DNA from: Takakia lepidozioides | Taxonomy: Eukaryota; Streptophyta; Takakiopsida; Takakiales; Takakiaceae | DNA: 64,000 nucleotides | Direction of reading: 5' to 3' | Assembly (NCBI GenBank): GCA_030704615.1 | Contig: CM060733.1 | Location: 17,856,001-17,920,000 of the forward strand | Shown here: piece by piece, positions 45,294 to 55,169 of the stretch | Layout: the number at the start of each line of letters is the position of its first letter | Position numbering within the stretch: the stretch's first letter is position 1 | Program-made: the position numbers and the translations under genes | The notes under the pieces: generated by a model | The model's input: only the letters and a program-made list of their open reading frames with translations | The model's database searches: none | Told to the model about the DNA's origin: nothing

Positions 45294-47565
45294 GTAAGAT
45301 GCCTTTCCTCCTGTGTGGCCTTCTTAAGTGACATGGTTGTAGCTTCTGATCGGATTGAATTGCTAGCTGAAGTCAGTTGGACCCGTAGGTTTGCATTTTT
45401 AGTTGAAAACCTGCAGCTCTGGGAGATAACAGTTGCAGGCAGGAAAATGAACCAGTTTATTTGAAAATCAGCTGTAGTATTTGGTTGTAATCTGATATCA
45501 AAGAGGGTTGGTTTATACAGACAACTCTTGCGTATGAGACAAAGTTTCCAGAGAGCAAACTCGCGGCGGCATGATATGGAGGGCGATTTACTCAGATCGC
45601 CCATGGCATCTAAAGTATGGTTGGTGTGAATGGACTTGAGGCATTGTAGTTTTGTTTTAAGCATTGAGTTGCAGTGGAGCAGCTGTTTTGTGTTGTATGC
45701 ATAGAGCATAGGCAGTAGTGAATTGCAGCTGAGAAATAGACAATAGTCAGCAAGCTTATCGGCTAGCTTACGGGTTCAAATGTTGGATGATTTTCTCCTA
45801 TGGTAAGGCAGTAAATGGCCTCTATTGTCATGTAAATGATGCAAGGATGATACCCTTCCTGCCTTAGTTTAAGGGGAAGGTGTATTCCACTAGAGTCTGT
45901 CTACAAATTCTTATTTAAGTCTTTGAGATTGATTGACTGAGCAGCCGTTTAAAGCAAGTTTGGAAAGGTGAAGCGAGTAGTTCATATCCACCCATTTTCA
46001 CTCATGGGTGGCAAGGTGGTGTGGACTTCTACATTCCACAGGTTATGTATGGGCAGGCACTGATTGGGCCCCCAACCAGATGGCTATTACAGGGTTCGAA
46101 CTCATCCTTGATGCACTCCAGGCCAAAAATTTCAAAATTTGACCATTAGAAAATGGCTTTGAATATCTTTGCAAGTTTCTTAACTCGGCAGAGTCATTGT
46201 CTGAACGTGCAAAAGTTTCGGCTGTAATATGAACTCCCTGACGAACATTGAGTAACATGCCATGGATTCTTAAAGGTGCTGGAATCAACTAATTGTACTA
46301 CATGGTCAGGGTCCTTGCTTAAATTTCATTGCATGATTCTGTGGTAGCTTAAGCAGTTTGAAATGTGGATCTCCTGACTTAATTCCTTTCCTCTTGGGTG
46401 GACTGGGGAACCAATATCTCAACTCCTGATAGTGGGTGGGTGTGCATGTTCAGCTGGCCATGGAGCAGTTCTTGGTTCATGGAGCTGTCCTAAGAGTAGA
46501 TCTATCAAGTATCCCCTTCAGAAGCTGGGATGTCTGTTGAGTAGACTCATGTCGTTTTAGAAGATGGACGTTCAGGTGCTGACTCTGGAAACATCTGTCC
46601 TACTGTATGGAATGAAAGAAAGACATTAAGGAGGATTGATTACCTGACAACTATCATTCCAGATGCAATTGATCAGTGATGTAAAACTGAAGACTCTAGC
46701 CGAAGCTGGGTATAACACAGAGGGATGTGGGTATAGCCTGTATATGAGCTTCAATGTTGGGCACGACAACTGGCATGCGACTGGGGTGAACTTCCTGAAA
46801 CCTGTTCATCAGGTCAATACTTTCCCTCGGATATGTTTTTGTGTTTGTCAACCCACTATTGCCACTTACCCTACAACAGATAGCATCTCACATGGTAGTG
46901 CTCGCAGTATGTCGGGCATGTCGACAGCTGGTGGCGACAGGTCACTGGAAAGAGACCCTAATCGGACGATCCCAGTATCACCTGCCACCCTTGCTCAAAA
47001 TACCTTTTTATAATCATTATCTAAATTTTATGAAACATTATACTTGGTGCTAAGAGTTAAGATTATGTCATGAAAAGTGCCATGAACGTATTCATATTCG
47101 TTAAAAAATGTGGACCTGTTGCCAAGGCAAGTGTAATTTGTGGTGTCGCTCTTCGAAGTACAATGGCAAGGTTTGATCTCGTTTTAAGCGCCAAAGGGTG
47201 GGGGGGGTGGTATTGCATTTCTGATGGAAAGGGACACCTCCATGACATTCACATCCAACATGTGGTTTGCATCCACAACCACTAGTGAAGTGAAGTTGCT
47301 TGTGCCTTTCTGTCCTAATTGCTGGTTATTTTTTTAATTTGTTTCTTTTAAATGAAACATGAAGAAAAAAGCATGAGCGACCACTCACAAATCATGTCGG
47401 AAAAAAATAGTATCTAAAAAAATTGAGTCGCTTAATTACAGTAACCTCCTATGAATGCCAAGCACCAAGGACAGGGGAGAATAATACTATCCAACATGGT
47501 TGCATGATTTGAATCTAGAACCACCTGGTGACACTCTGTGCACTATCAAACTAAGCCTATCCAAC
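45294..47565. other. Region 3' of the last identified RBM39-like exon
   Basis: This stretch should contain the final intron, the short terminal exon and the 3' UTR of the RBM39-like gene, but no convincing in-phase terminal exon was seen. Short frames near 46663-47013 show no recognisable domain. Confidence 0.35.
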
Positions 47566-47569
47566 TTAA

Positions 47570-48770
47570 CCCTCAAGTGTCAAAACTCATTTTCACCCTC
47601 TCGTGGAAAAACATGACCCTGGCCCACAAAAAAAAAAATTATCTATAGAATACCTGTGTCCCTGTAAAACTGACCGTTGGAATTACTTCCCACCTACCCC
47701 ACCTCCTACCACAAAAAGTTTCACCAAAATCCTGAAGATTATGAAGTGTAGAGTGGGAACAAAAAAATCTCCACTAAGAACTAGGTGCCAAAAAAAGCAG
47801 TTTTTTGCTCGTATTTGGGCATTTTTTATTATTTTTTCCTGTTTGAGAGTCTCAAGAATGTTGTTCCATACCTGATAACACACATTCTCATAAAATTTCA
47901 GTTTTTTCTGAAATGTTCTCAAGTGGGCTCCTTTGTAGTGACAAATTGGGGGGTCAAAATATGCTATTTTCTTTGGGCAGGCCAAAATATCTCTTCATAA
48001 AATTATACAAACAAATTTAGCCGTTCAATTCCTAATCCCTCCGGTTGAAGTGTCATGAACATCCATATGAGATCCCAAAAAAGGTTTGGGACCAATCGGT
48101 AACTGCCCTCACATCTTTAGGTTCCCTGCCCAAGACTTCAAATGGCACACCTATGTTATAGCCTGCAGGCCTAGGATATTTGGAGCCATAGCCCAGAAGG
48201 GCACGGGGCTTGGGAGCTCCTCTGGCTTACCCGGCCCTGCTTTCATGGGGGGCCACTCCACCCTCATCCCTCTCAAACCCCCGCCCTAGGTTTGGCCCAC
48301 CCCTCATGGCGTTTTTCTCGAGCCCCAAGCTCTGCTGCCATCGCGGCTGCACTCTCTCCAGCCCGCCCTGCATGGCGTTCGCCAGAGCTGCCATCGCCGT
48401 CGATTCAGGCTAGGGCCCAGGCTTGCGCCGGGCGCCATGCCCCCGCCGGGCAATCAAGGGGTTTGGGGGAGCGTGCCGCCCTAACCTGGGGTATCTTTCA
48501 GTCACCCTAACCTGACCGCAGTTGCCATGTCAGCAACTTGGGCAGGTTAGGGGGGCCAAATTGGCCTAAAAAAACTGAGTGTGCCCCCTTCCAATTGGTC
48601 CAGACCCATACCCCTTCAGGCATTGACCGATTGGCAAATGCCATATGAAGGGGGACCCGATTATCTGTCGATTGAGCCAAAAAAAATGACAATCAGCCTT
48701 AACCACATGAAGTTATGGCTGGTTAAAGAAACCTAACCGACCCAAAACGGGTTGGTTTGACACTTAAGGG
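47570..48770. mobile_element. piggyBac-like non-autonomous element 2 (MITE)
   Basis: The left end CCCTCAAGTGTCAAAAC matches the inverted right end (GGTTTGACACTTAAGGG) at 15 of 17 positions. TTAA flanks both sides (47566-47569 and 48771-48774). The subterminal TTTCACCC is shared with element 1, suggesting related families. No transposase-like frame is present. Confidence 0.78.
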
Positions 48771-48774
48771 TTAA

Positions 48775-49540
48775 GCAACTATATGGTAAGTAGTTATTCT
48801 CATTTGGCTAACCAAAAACTAGCGATTCAAAATTTTTAAGGTAATAATCATTTATATAATATTATTTTTCCTCTATAAAATTGCGGGGCTTGTGAAGAGC
48901 CAGATTCCTCTCTAGTCTTTATTCCCCATCAATGAATGTAATAATTCTGTGGGGATGAAGGTGACTGTTACAACGGATGTGTCAATGATGAGCCTGTAAA
49001 CTTGTCTTATATTAACCGCTAGTAGTATATTAAGCAATAGCCTTGTTGGCGGCCTATCTGTCATGGCATTTGGATAACAATATGAGGAGCCACTGAGTGA
49101 CAACCATCTGGCCAGGTAGATGAAGGATGAAAAGACTATTTAATCAAAGGGGTCAAGAGCCCTGGTGTGCTGGTTTTGGAGTGTTCATCTCTGTGTACCT
49201 GTGTGGATGAAAGTGTCTCAGTATATGGTGTGTGATTAAGTTTAGGGAATCGTCCCTCAGGATCTGCAGTCCTCTAGAGTAAGATCCCTCATCCTATGCA
49301 TGCTCGCTCTACTGTAGCTATACTCCCCTTTTAAGCGCCTCCACCACAGAGGAATGGAATCTCTGGTGGGCGCCAGAATCTTGGTGGAGACGGGTCGCAA
49401 GATCTCGTCAATCATTACCTGTACATTCTCCGTTGGTACAACATGTAGAAGTAGGCTGACGTCGTGACAATGGCGACGCCTTCCCGTGCATGTTTGTTTT
49501 TGCTTCTAGCTACTGTCGTGCTTCCTTGTGTCTTTGTGAT
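48775..49540. other. Intergenic region, nothing recognised
   Basis: No coding frame, repeat or regulatory signal could be supported. It precedes the unidentified ORF starting at 49567 and may contain its promoter. Confidence 0.4.
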
Positions 49541-49566
49541 TCACTGTGTTCTTGAGCTTCACAGCA

Positions 49567-50285
49567 ATGGCGTCTTCATCGCGCACTCCCACTGAAGCTG
49601 AGCTCAACGCGTACAAGGAGACACCAGCGGGTAACTTTGAAGCAGTCTTTGCTGGGGTGTTGCGTGACTCAGTTGATCCCAAGCTCATCGTGGAGGTGGA
49701 CTATCCTCCCTTTGGTGAACCATTTGAGCGACCCGAGCTGGTTTTAGACACGCCCTCAGATCATTGGGTTCGCGAGTTCGAGCTCACAGCTGCTAAGGAG
49801 GGCTTGAAGCCCACGCATAACAAAAAGGAGGCTGCTGAGCAACGCCGCAAAGTCATTGAGGCACTGCAAGGTGCCAGAGCAGCAAAGCTCCTCCAACACC
49901 TCTACGCTGTAAAAATTGACTGCAAGCTTCCTCTTTCGGTCGCTAAGGAGCATCCACTTGCTGGTGAGTCGGCCCGAGCTGGGGGTGCCGCAATTCACAG
50001 TTGCTGGTGAAGTCACCGCTGAGCTTGGCAGCTTCTTGCCACCACACCGACCGAGTCCAGTCAGGCTCTGGGAGTTAGTCCGAGGCGGGAGCTCTCTTGT
50101 TTTGGCCAATCTACGCCCTCTCTGGAAACCTGAGCACAATGTCGAGTTGTCTTGGGAGGATCATGTAGCGGGCCTTCCAGTTTCTCGCTTTCCGCATACT
50201 GAGAACGACATCCTCATCTTTCCTGGTAGTGATTTTCGTGCTGAGAGGGTGGCCTTCAGTCTTCCCAACGTCGTGGTCACAAAGT
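49567..50285 (+). CDS. Unidentified protein-coding sequence, frame change in the middle
   Basis: The frame from ATG 49567 begins MASSSRTPTEAELNAYKET and runs to about 49965. Coding-like sequence continues in a second frame to about 50285 (LWELVRGGSSLVLANL, VSRFPHTENDILIFPGSDF). The change could be a short intron (donor CTG|GTGAGT near 49964, acceptor near 50000), though only about 46 nt, or a frameshift. The first part is Lys/Glu-rich and looks globular. No family is recognised. The sequence ends abruptly in a TA-rich block (50285-50332) shared with 52606-52660, so the 3' end was probably replaced by a repeat. Confidence 0.45.
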
Positions 50286-50592
50286 ATTATATTATTATTA
50301 TTATATCTTTGATATATTTTGTAAAAATATAGCTCCTCAGACTATAGCCATTGTCCAACAATAAGTTGCAATGCAGCTTTGCAAAACTTAGGCCATTGAT
50401 AGATGTTTGTTCTTGAAAGCTAACTCTTGATACTCATTTCTACGTTTAGAAGACTCAAACGAGAGGTGAGCCTTTCCCCTTTCGTAGAACTAAAAAAGGT
50501 GGGGGGGGGGGGGGGTGTGGGGACTGACTGAGCAGTAGCACTTGTGGCGCCAATTAACATCAGACTCCTCAGGCTCCTCAGATTGTTGTGTG

Positions 50593-51122
50593 CTAACCGA
50601 GTTGCCAACATGGCGGGAAGCCGTTGTTCCAGACAACCTCTAATTCAGAGATTCGAGTGCAGAAGCACCCTCCTTTTCCCCAGGTGTGAGTAAAGCGAGA
50701 GAGAAGCTGCCTTCTGTGTCCTTCCGAGCATCTAGCAAGAGCTACACCCAATACCCGCCAAGCCTTCCTTGCCTCAGACATTACGTCTGAGTGAACTCTA
50801 TGCAGGACCGAACTCGCATTATACATCTATTTTTCCAGATATTCCAAAGTGTGTGACCCCTCAAAGCAGCGCAGACAGGGCGCATGTCCCACAGGGCTCC
50901 CTCATGCAGATTAAGCAGTAGGATCGAGGAATTGAGTGTCAAGTCCCCTCGCCAGTAAACGTAAAATTTGGAAATTGCTTTCCACACGAATAAAGCAAAA
51001 GGACATTCCACTAAACAATGCTCGATTGATTCGGTACTGCCAAGATGACAAACAGAGTAGGATAATGGGGAATTCTCCATGAAGGCAGCCACTGGAGGAA
51101 TTCTAAATACGAGCTTCCACAA
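50593..51122 (-). mobile_element. LINE 3' remnant with zf-RVT domain
   Basis: The minus-strand frame 51122-50781 contains MWKLVFRIPPVAAF, STESIEHCLVECPFALFVW and LRGHTLWNIWKNR, the zinc-binding zf-RVT module found after the RT domain in plant LINEs. A frameshift leads into a second segment down to 50593. No start codon or upstream RT is present. Confidence 0.75.
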
Positions 51123-51166
51123 AAAGCCACCGAGCTTGGAGGTTCGATCCTTTCTCTAAACGTCGC

Positions 51167-51480
51167 CCCAAATGGGCGGTCGCTATAGTTTTTTTTTTAA
51201 ATTTAGCGACCGCCATTTAGCAGCGGTCGCTTATTTTATTTGTATTCTTAAATAAAGCGACCGCCGTTTGGCGGTCGCTTCTTTAGTAAATTTTTGAAAA
51301 ATGCAGCGACCGCCATTTGGCGGCCGTCGCTATTTTTGTTAATAAAGAATACAACGACCGCCATTTGGAGGCGGTCGCTCGATTTGATTTTGATTCTTTA
51401 AATTATTTATATTTTGAATCTTGAATTAAGTACCAGTAGGCGGTCGCTTATTTAATAATTTTTTTTTAAAAACAGCGACC
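51167..51480. repeat. Hairpin minisatellite array 1 (GCGACCGCC ... GGCGGTCGC)
   Basis: Units of about 50-60 bp alternate AT-rich spacers with a palindrome whose arms are GCGACCGCC and GGCGGTCGC around a 4-8 nt centre (for example CATTT or GTTT). About five or six units are present. This block is duplicated at about 52668-52980 with the same spacer order, so the arrays share one ancestor. Confidence 0.88.
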
Positions 51481-52310
51481 AAAAGACACCATGATTTACC
51501 CTTCCTTCGAGATGCGTCATATTTTCTATAGGTCACATTTCAATGGATCTGATTCAGAAATTAAATCGCTAAGAAGATGTAGGGACATCATCTTTCAATC
51601 TCATCACCGTGACCAATCTCTGAAGCATGCACCAACTGTACCATTCATATTTCATCTGTTCATCTAAACATTTAATTCATCTATATATGTGAAACGGTTG
51701 AATGGCTCTCTCAAAAAAAATTCGCAACAAGAACCATATGCGTATTCCCACAATAACTTCAAAACTGACAACTTTATAATTCCACCCAATGTCTCCTAGA
51801 GATGACATTGAAATTCAACCAACTTTCCTTTTGATAAGATTGTACATCAAAAGTCGAAAACTATGGGAGGCCCAGGGCCATGGCCAACAAAGTAAGAAAA
51901 GAGCTGAAGTACAAGGTAGAGACGTATAGTGAGAGGGGTGAATATTTCTTCCATCTTTCTAAACATTTCATTCGTTTGTATTTGTCAAACATTGAATGGC
52001 TCCGCGAGTATAGGGCCACCCCCAAAAGGGGGCAGTAGAGGTGAGGCGAAGTGGTCTTAGTTCTCTCTATCTATGGCTCCGCGAAAAGTTTTTCAAGGAG
52101 AACCATGTGAGTCCTAGTTATCATTCCTGACGTGACGTGGCGCTAACACGTCGGCCGTCACGTCCGACGTGTGTCACGTCATGTCGAATCCGGACGTTTA
52201 CCCATGTAATTTTTCTTTTACATTTGACTTTTACGATTTACTTCTACCATTTGAAATGACACGGCAGCCACATGGTAAAACAGACGTGGCCAATTATTAA
52301 TATTTACTAA
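51481..52310. other. Spacer between hairpin arrays, with an ACGT-rich nested palindrome
   Basis: No gene. At about 52122-52182, TGACGTGAC pairs with GTCACGTCA, and inside it ACACGTCGG pairs with CCGACGTGT, giving a compact nested stem. A segment near 52010-52065 (GGCGAAGTGGTCTTAGTT) resembles the reverse of 4885-4920. Confidence 0.5.
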
Positions 52311-52319
52311 TTCTTTAAA

Positions 52320-53000
52320 AACAATGTGTCCGCCTATATTGGCGGTCGCATATAATTTATTATTTTTAAAATAAAAGCGACCGCCCATATTGGTGGTGGC
52401 TTGTAATTTAATATTTTGTTAAATTAAGCGACCGTCTATATTGGCGGTCGCCGGTAATTTATTTATTTATAAATGAAGCGACCGCCCATATTGGCGGTCG
52501 TTTGTATTTTATTATATTTTAAAATAAGCGACCACCTATATTGGCAGTCGATTGAGGTTTATTATGTTTTAAATGAAGCGACCGCCCAGATTGGCGGACG
52601 CTCGCACTTTATTATATTATATTATTATTATATCTTTGATATATTCTATAAAAATATAATTACCGCCATGTGGCAGTCGCTATAGTTTTTTTTTTTAAAT
52701 TTAGCGACCGCCATTTAGCAGCGGTCTCTTATTTTTATTTTTATTCTTAAATAAAACGGCCGTCGTTTGACGGTCGTTTCTTCAGTAAATTTTTGAAAAA
52801 TGCTACGACCGCCATTTGGCGGCCGTTGCTATTTTTGTTAATAAAGAATACAGCGACTGCCATTTGGAGGCAGTCGCTCGATTTGATTTAGATTCTTAAA
52901 TTAAGCGACCGCCGTTTGGCGGTCGTTTATTTATATTTTTGAATCTAGAATTAAGCGACCGCCAGTAGGCGGTCGCTTATTTAATATATATTTTAAAAAA
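52320..53000. repeat. Hairpin minisatellite array 2
   Basis: About a dozen units of the GCGACCGCC/GGCGGTCGC palindrome occur. In the first half the centre is CATATT or similar, and in the second half (from 52668) CATTT as in array 1. AT-rich spacers such as TGTAATTTATTA separate the units. Many arm changes are paired or nearly paired. Confidence 0.88.
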
Positions 53001-53212
53001 ACAACTCTGTTTTTTAATCAGGAAGCGGCGTCTGGCCAGCCACGTGACGAGGTGTCACGGAGCCTATGTAGTACTTCGGTTCATGGGCAAGCCATTCAAT
53101 TGGCCTGAGCTGAAAGACGTATATAGGACGGAGTAGACCATAGTCTCGTAGATATGAGATTTGTGGCGGTACAATGGTTCTTTTATTAAGACATAACACA
53201 ATTTTGATCTAA

Positions 53213-53805
53213 ATAAAGTCCCATTGTAAATACTACATTGCATATACTCGACCCTGACACCTATCATCACAACATAAATGGTTTTTGTACTGGCTCACTG
53301 TTTATATTTGTAATGTTCCAAAGTCTCGGATGGGTTATGAGAAAACGATGTATTAGTTCCGTAGGAGTTAGACAACAAACGTCTCACATCTCATTCAAAT
53401 GTGCGACACTACCATGAGAGGCATAGATCGGAAAGTAATAGGTACACATGCGACCTCCGAATGCGGCTCGGTAGGTCCTGGCTCCCTGCTATATCCGGTA
53501 GCAGGGCCGAACGTTTGATACTAGGTCCAGCGAATGGTCTACTTGAACATCTGGAGGTCACATGTACACCTATTACTTTTTTATCCATACCACTCATGGT
53601 AGTGTCGACATTTTAATGAGATATGGAATGTTTGTTGTCTAACTCATATGGAACCAATATATCATTTTCTCAGTACCCTGTCAGAAACATTGAAACATTC
53701 GAAGTTACAAACAGTGCCACAATACACGGCCGGTTTTGTTGAAATGACATCTGTGAGGTTCGAGTGTATGCAATTTATTATTTACAACAGAACTTTATTT
53801 ACTCG
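53213..53805. repeat. Imperfect inverted duplication, arms about 250 bp
   Basis: The left arm (about 53213-53460) and right arm (about 53555-53805) are homologous in inverted orientation. Paired landmarks include CACTACCATGAG with CTCATGGTAGTG, GTTAGACAACAAAC with GTTTGTTGTCTAAC, and TTGCATATACTCGA with TCGAGTGTATGCAA. The centre is about 95 bp. Arms are diverged, so it is an old duplication. Confidence 0.8.
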
Positions 53806-53869
53806 GGGGACCGGTATTGCTGCTGGAGCGCAACTGATGGTGTGAGTTCTCTGTTGATTAGAGCTGTCA

Positions 53870-54255
53870 CAACCAATGTCGACAATCATATTTACGGTAA
53901 GGTGTTTCATGCTATTGTTGTTCCTCTAGCTGAATTCTGTAGTACTCTTTTTGCTATTCCTATACCAACGTCCTGTGAGACTGTCATGTTCAAACAAACG
54001 TATCAACCACCCCGGCCAGCTTGCAGGCTGCAGCCATAAATTGAATGAATTGGAGATTTTGTGCGAAGTTCTTGGTTTCATGTCCGTGGTGGCTGATACG
54101 AAATTCGGAATATGGCAGTCGCAGTGGACCTGATGTTGTTGGCATGGGAGTAGCAAAACGATTCCTAAAGAATTCAGCTACATGAACATCGGCAGTATGA
54201 AACACCTTGCAGTACATATTATTCTTGAGATTGTTTGCACGGATTATTTGTGTTT
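53870..54255. repeat. Second imperfect inverted duplication, arms about 125 bp
   Basis: GGTGTTTCATGCTATTGTTG and TAGCTGAATTC near 53900-53940 match, in reverse complement, CAACATGAAACACC-like and GAATTCAGCTA sequence near 54170-54215. The arms flank about 130 bp. It is adjacent to, and similar in layout to, the inverted duplication before it. Confidence 0.65.
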
Positions 54256-54524
54256 GTGCTTTCAAGTGACGAACATTTCCGCCATAGTGCGGAAGAGGTG
54301 CATTGGCCACATTAAACAGTTGATGTGATACCATTTCACAAATGTATCACATTGCATTTGTGAAAATGTATCACATGAACCGTTCCATGTGGCCTACGGA
54401 AGTCTTCGATGGATACGAGATCAATGTGGCCTATGAGATGAGCTTCCACCAACAAAGATGTGATCATTTCATAAGCGCTTGAAGCGAGGTTCTTCATCCA
54501 GATGTTCAACATGCTGAGGTCTTC

Positions 54525-54815
54525 TGTAATGTCTCTTGCTTCGTAATGAGGTGCTTCTCCAACTCTTATTTTTCCAATGTTGATATCTTCCATCTGAAAC
54601 ATATCCACACATGCGTATATAAAGACTTAAAAAACCAAATGACCATGAAAACTGGAAGCTGGGGATGAGGCTTATAAAAGTGGAGATGGTCATTTGCTTA
54701 TTTAAGGATTTCTCCACACATATGTGGATCTGTTCCAGGTGGAGAACATCAACATATTGGATAAAGTGGACATGAAGAAGCACCGCATTACGAGGCATGA
54801 GACACTACAAAAAGA
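54525..54815. repeat. Third imperfect inverted duplication, arms about 130 bp
   Basis: The left arm (about 54525-54650) and right arm (about 54690-54815) match inverted: AAATGACCAT/ATGGTCATTT, TCCACACATG/CATATGTGGA, and CGTAATGAGGTGCTTCT against AGAAGCACCGCATTACG. The central spacer is about 40 bp. Confidence 0.7.
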
Positions 54816-54844
54816 GCTTCAAAGGGCATACCATGTAACAGGTC

Positions 54845-55169
54845 CCAGTATAATCGAAGACGAAACCCAATTCATTCAATGGGCGATTGAATGGTTGCCC
54901 ATCCAAATGATTTTCGTTTGCTTTCAATTTTTGCCACTATGTTCAACATACCATTTATCATGTCCCGGACTAATATGAGATCAATCGAAATTCATTCGAT
55001 GGCTCAACGAATGGTTGGCCATCGAAATGATTTTGATTCGCTTTGAGACTCAATGGGCCAACGGATGGTGGGCCAACGGATGGTTGCCCATCCAAATGAT
55101 TTTCGTTCGCTATGAGACTTCGCCAGTGTGTTCAATGCACCCTCTGATACGTCCTAGTGTAATACGAGA
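54845..55169 (+). repeat. S-type tandem repeat (unit about 118 bp), leftmost block
   Basis: Units contain GATCAATCGAAATTCATTCG, GGTTGCCCATCCAAATGATT and GAGACTTCGCCAGTGTGTTC. The same unit recurs in both orientations at 58195-58550, 59215-59565, 59840-60165 and 60830-61165. This block is cut off after AATACGAGA (55169) by the copia fragment; the interrupted unit resumes at 57137. Confidence 0.8.

Noticed and set aside
45930-46010. Terminal RBM39-like exon (CAG followed by a short frame with PFKASLER and stop)
   Set aside because: The short peptide does not match the family C-terminus, and the acceptor context is poor.
51167-53000. A CRISPR-like array
   Set aside because: The repeats are palindromic minisatellite units with AT-rich similar spacers in a eukaryotic repeat region and no cas genes.
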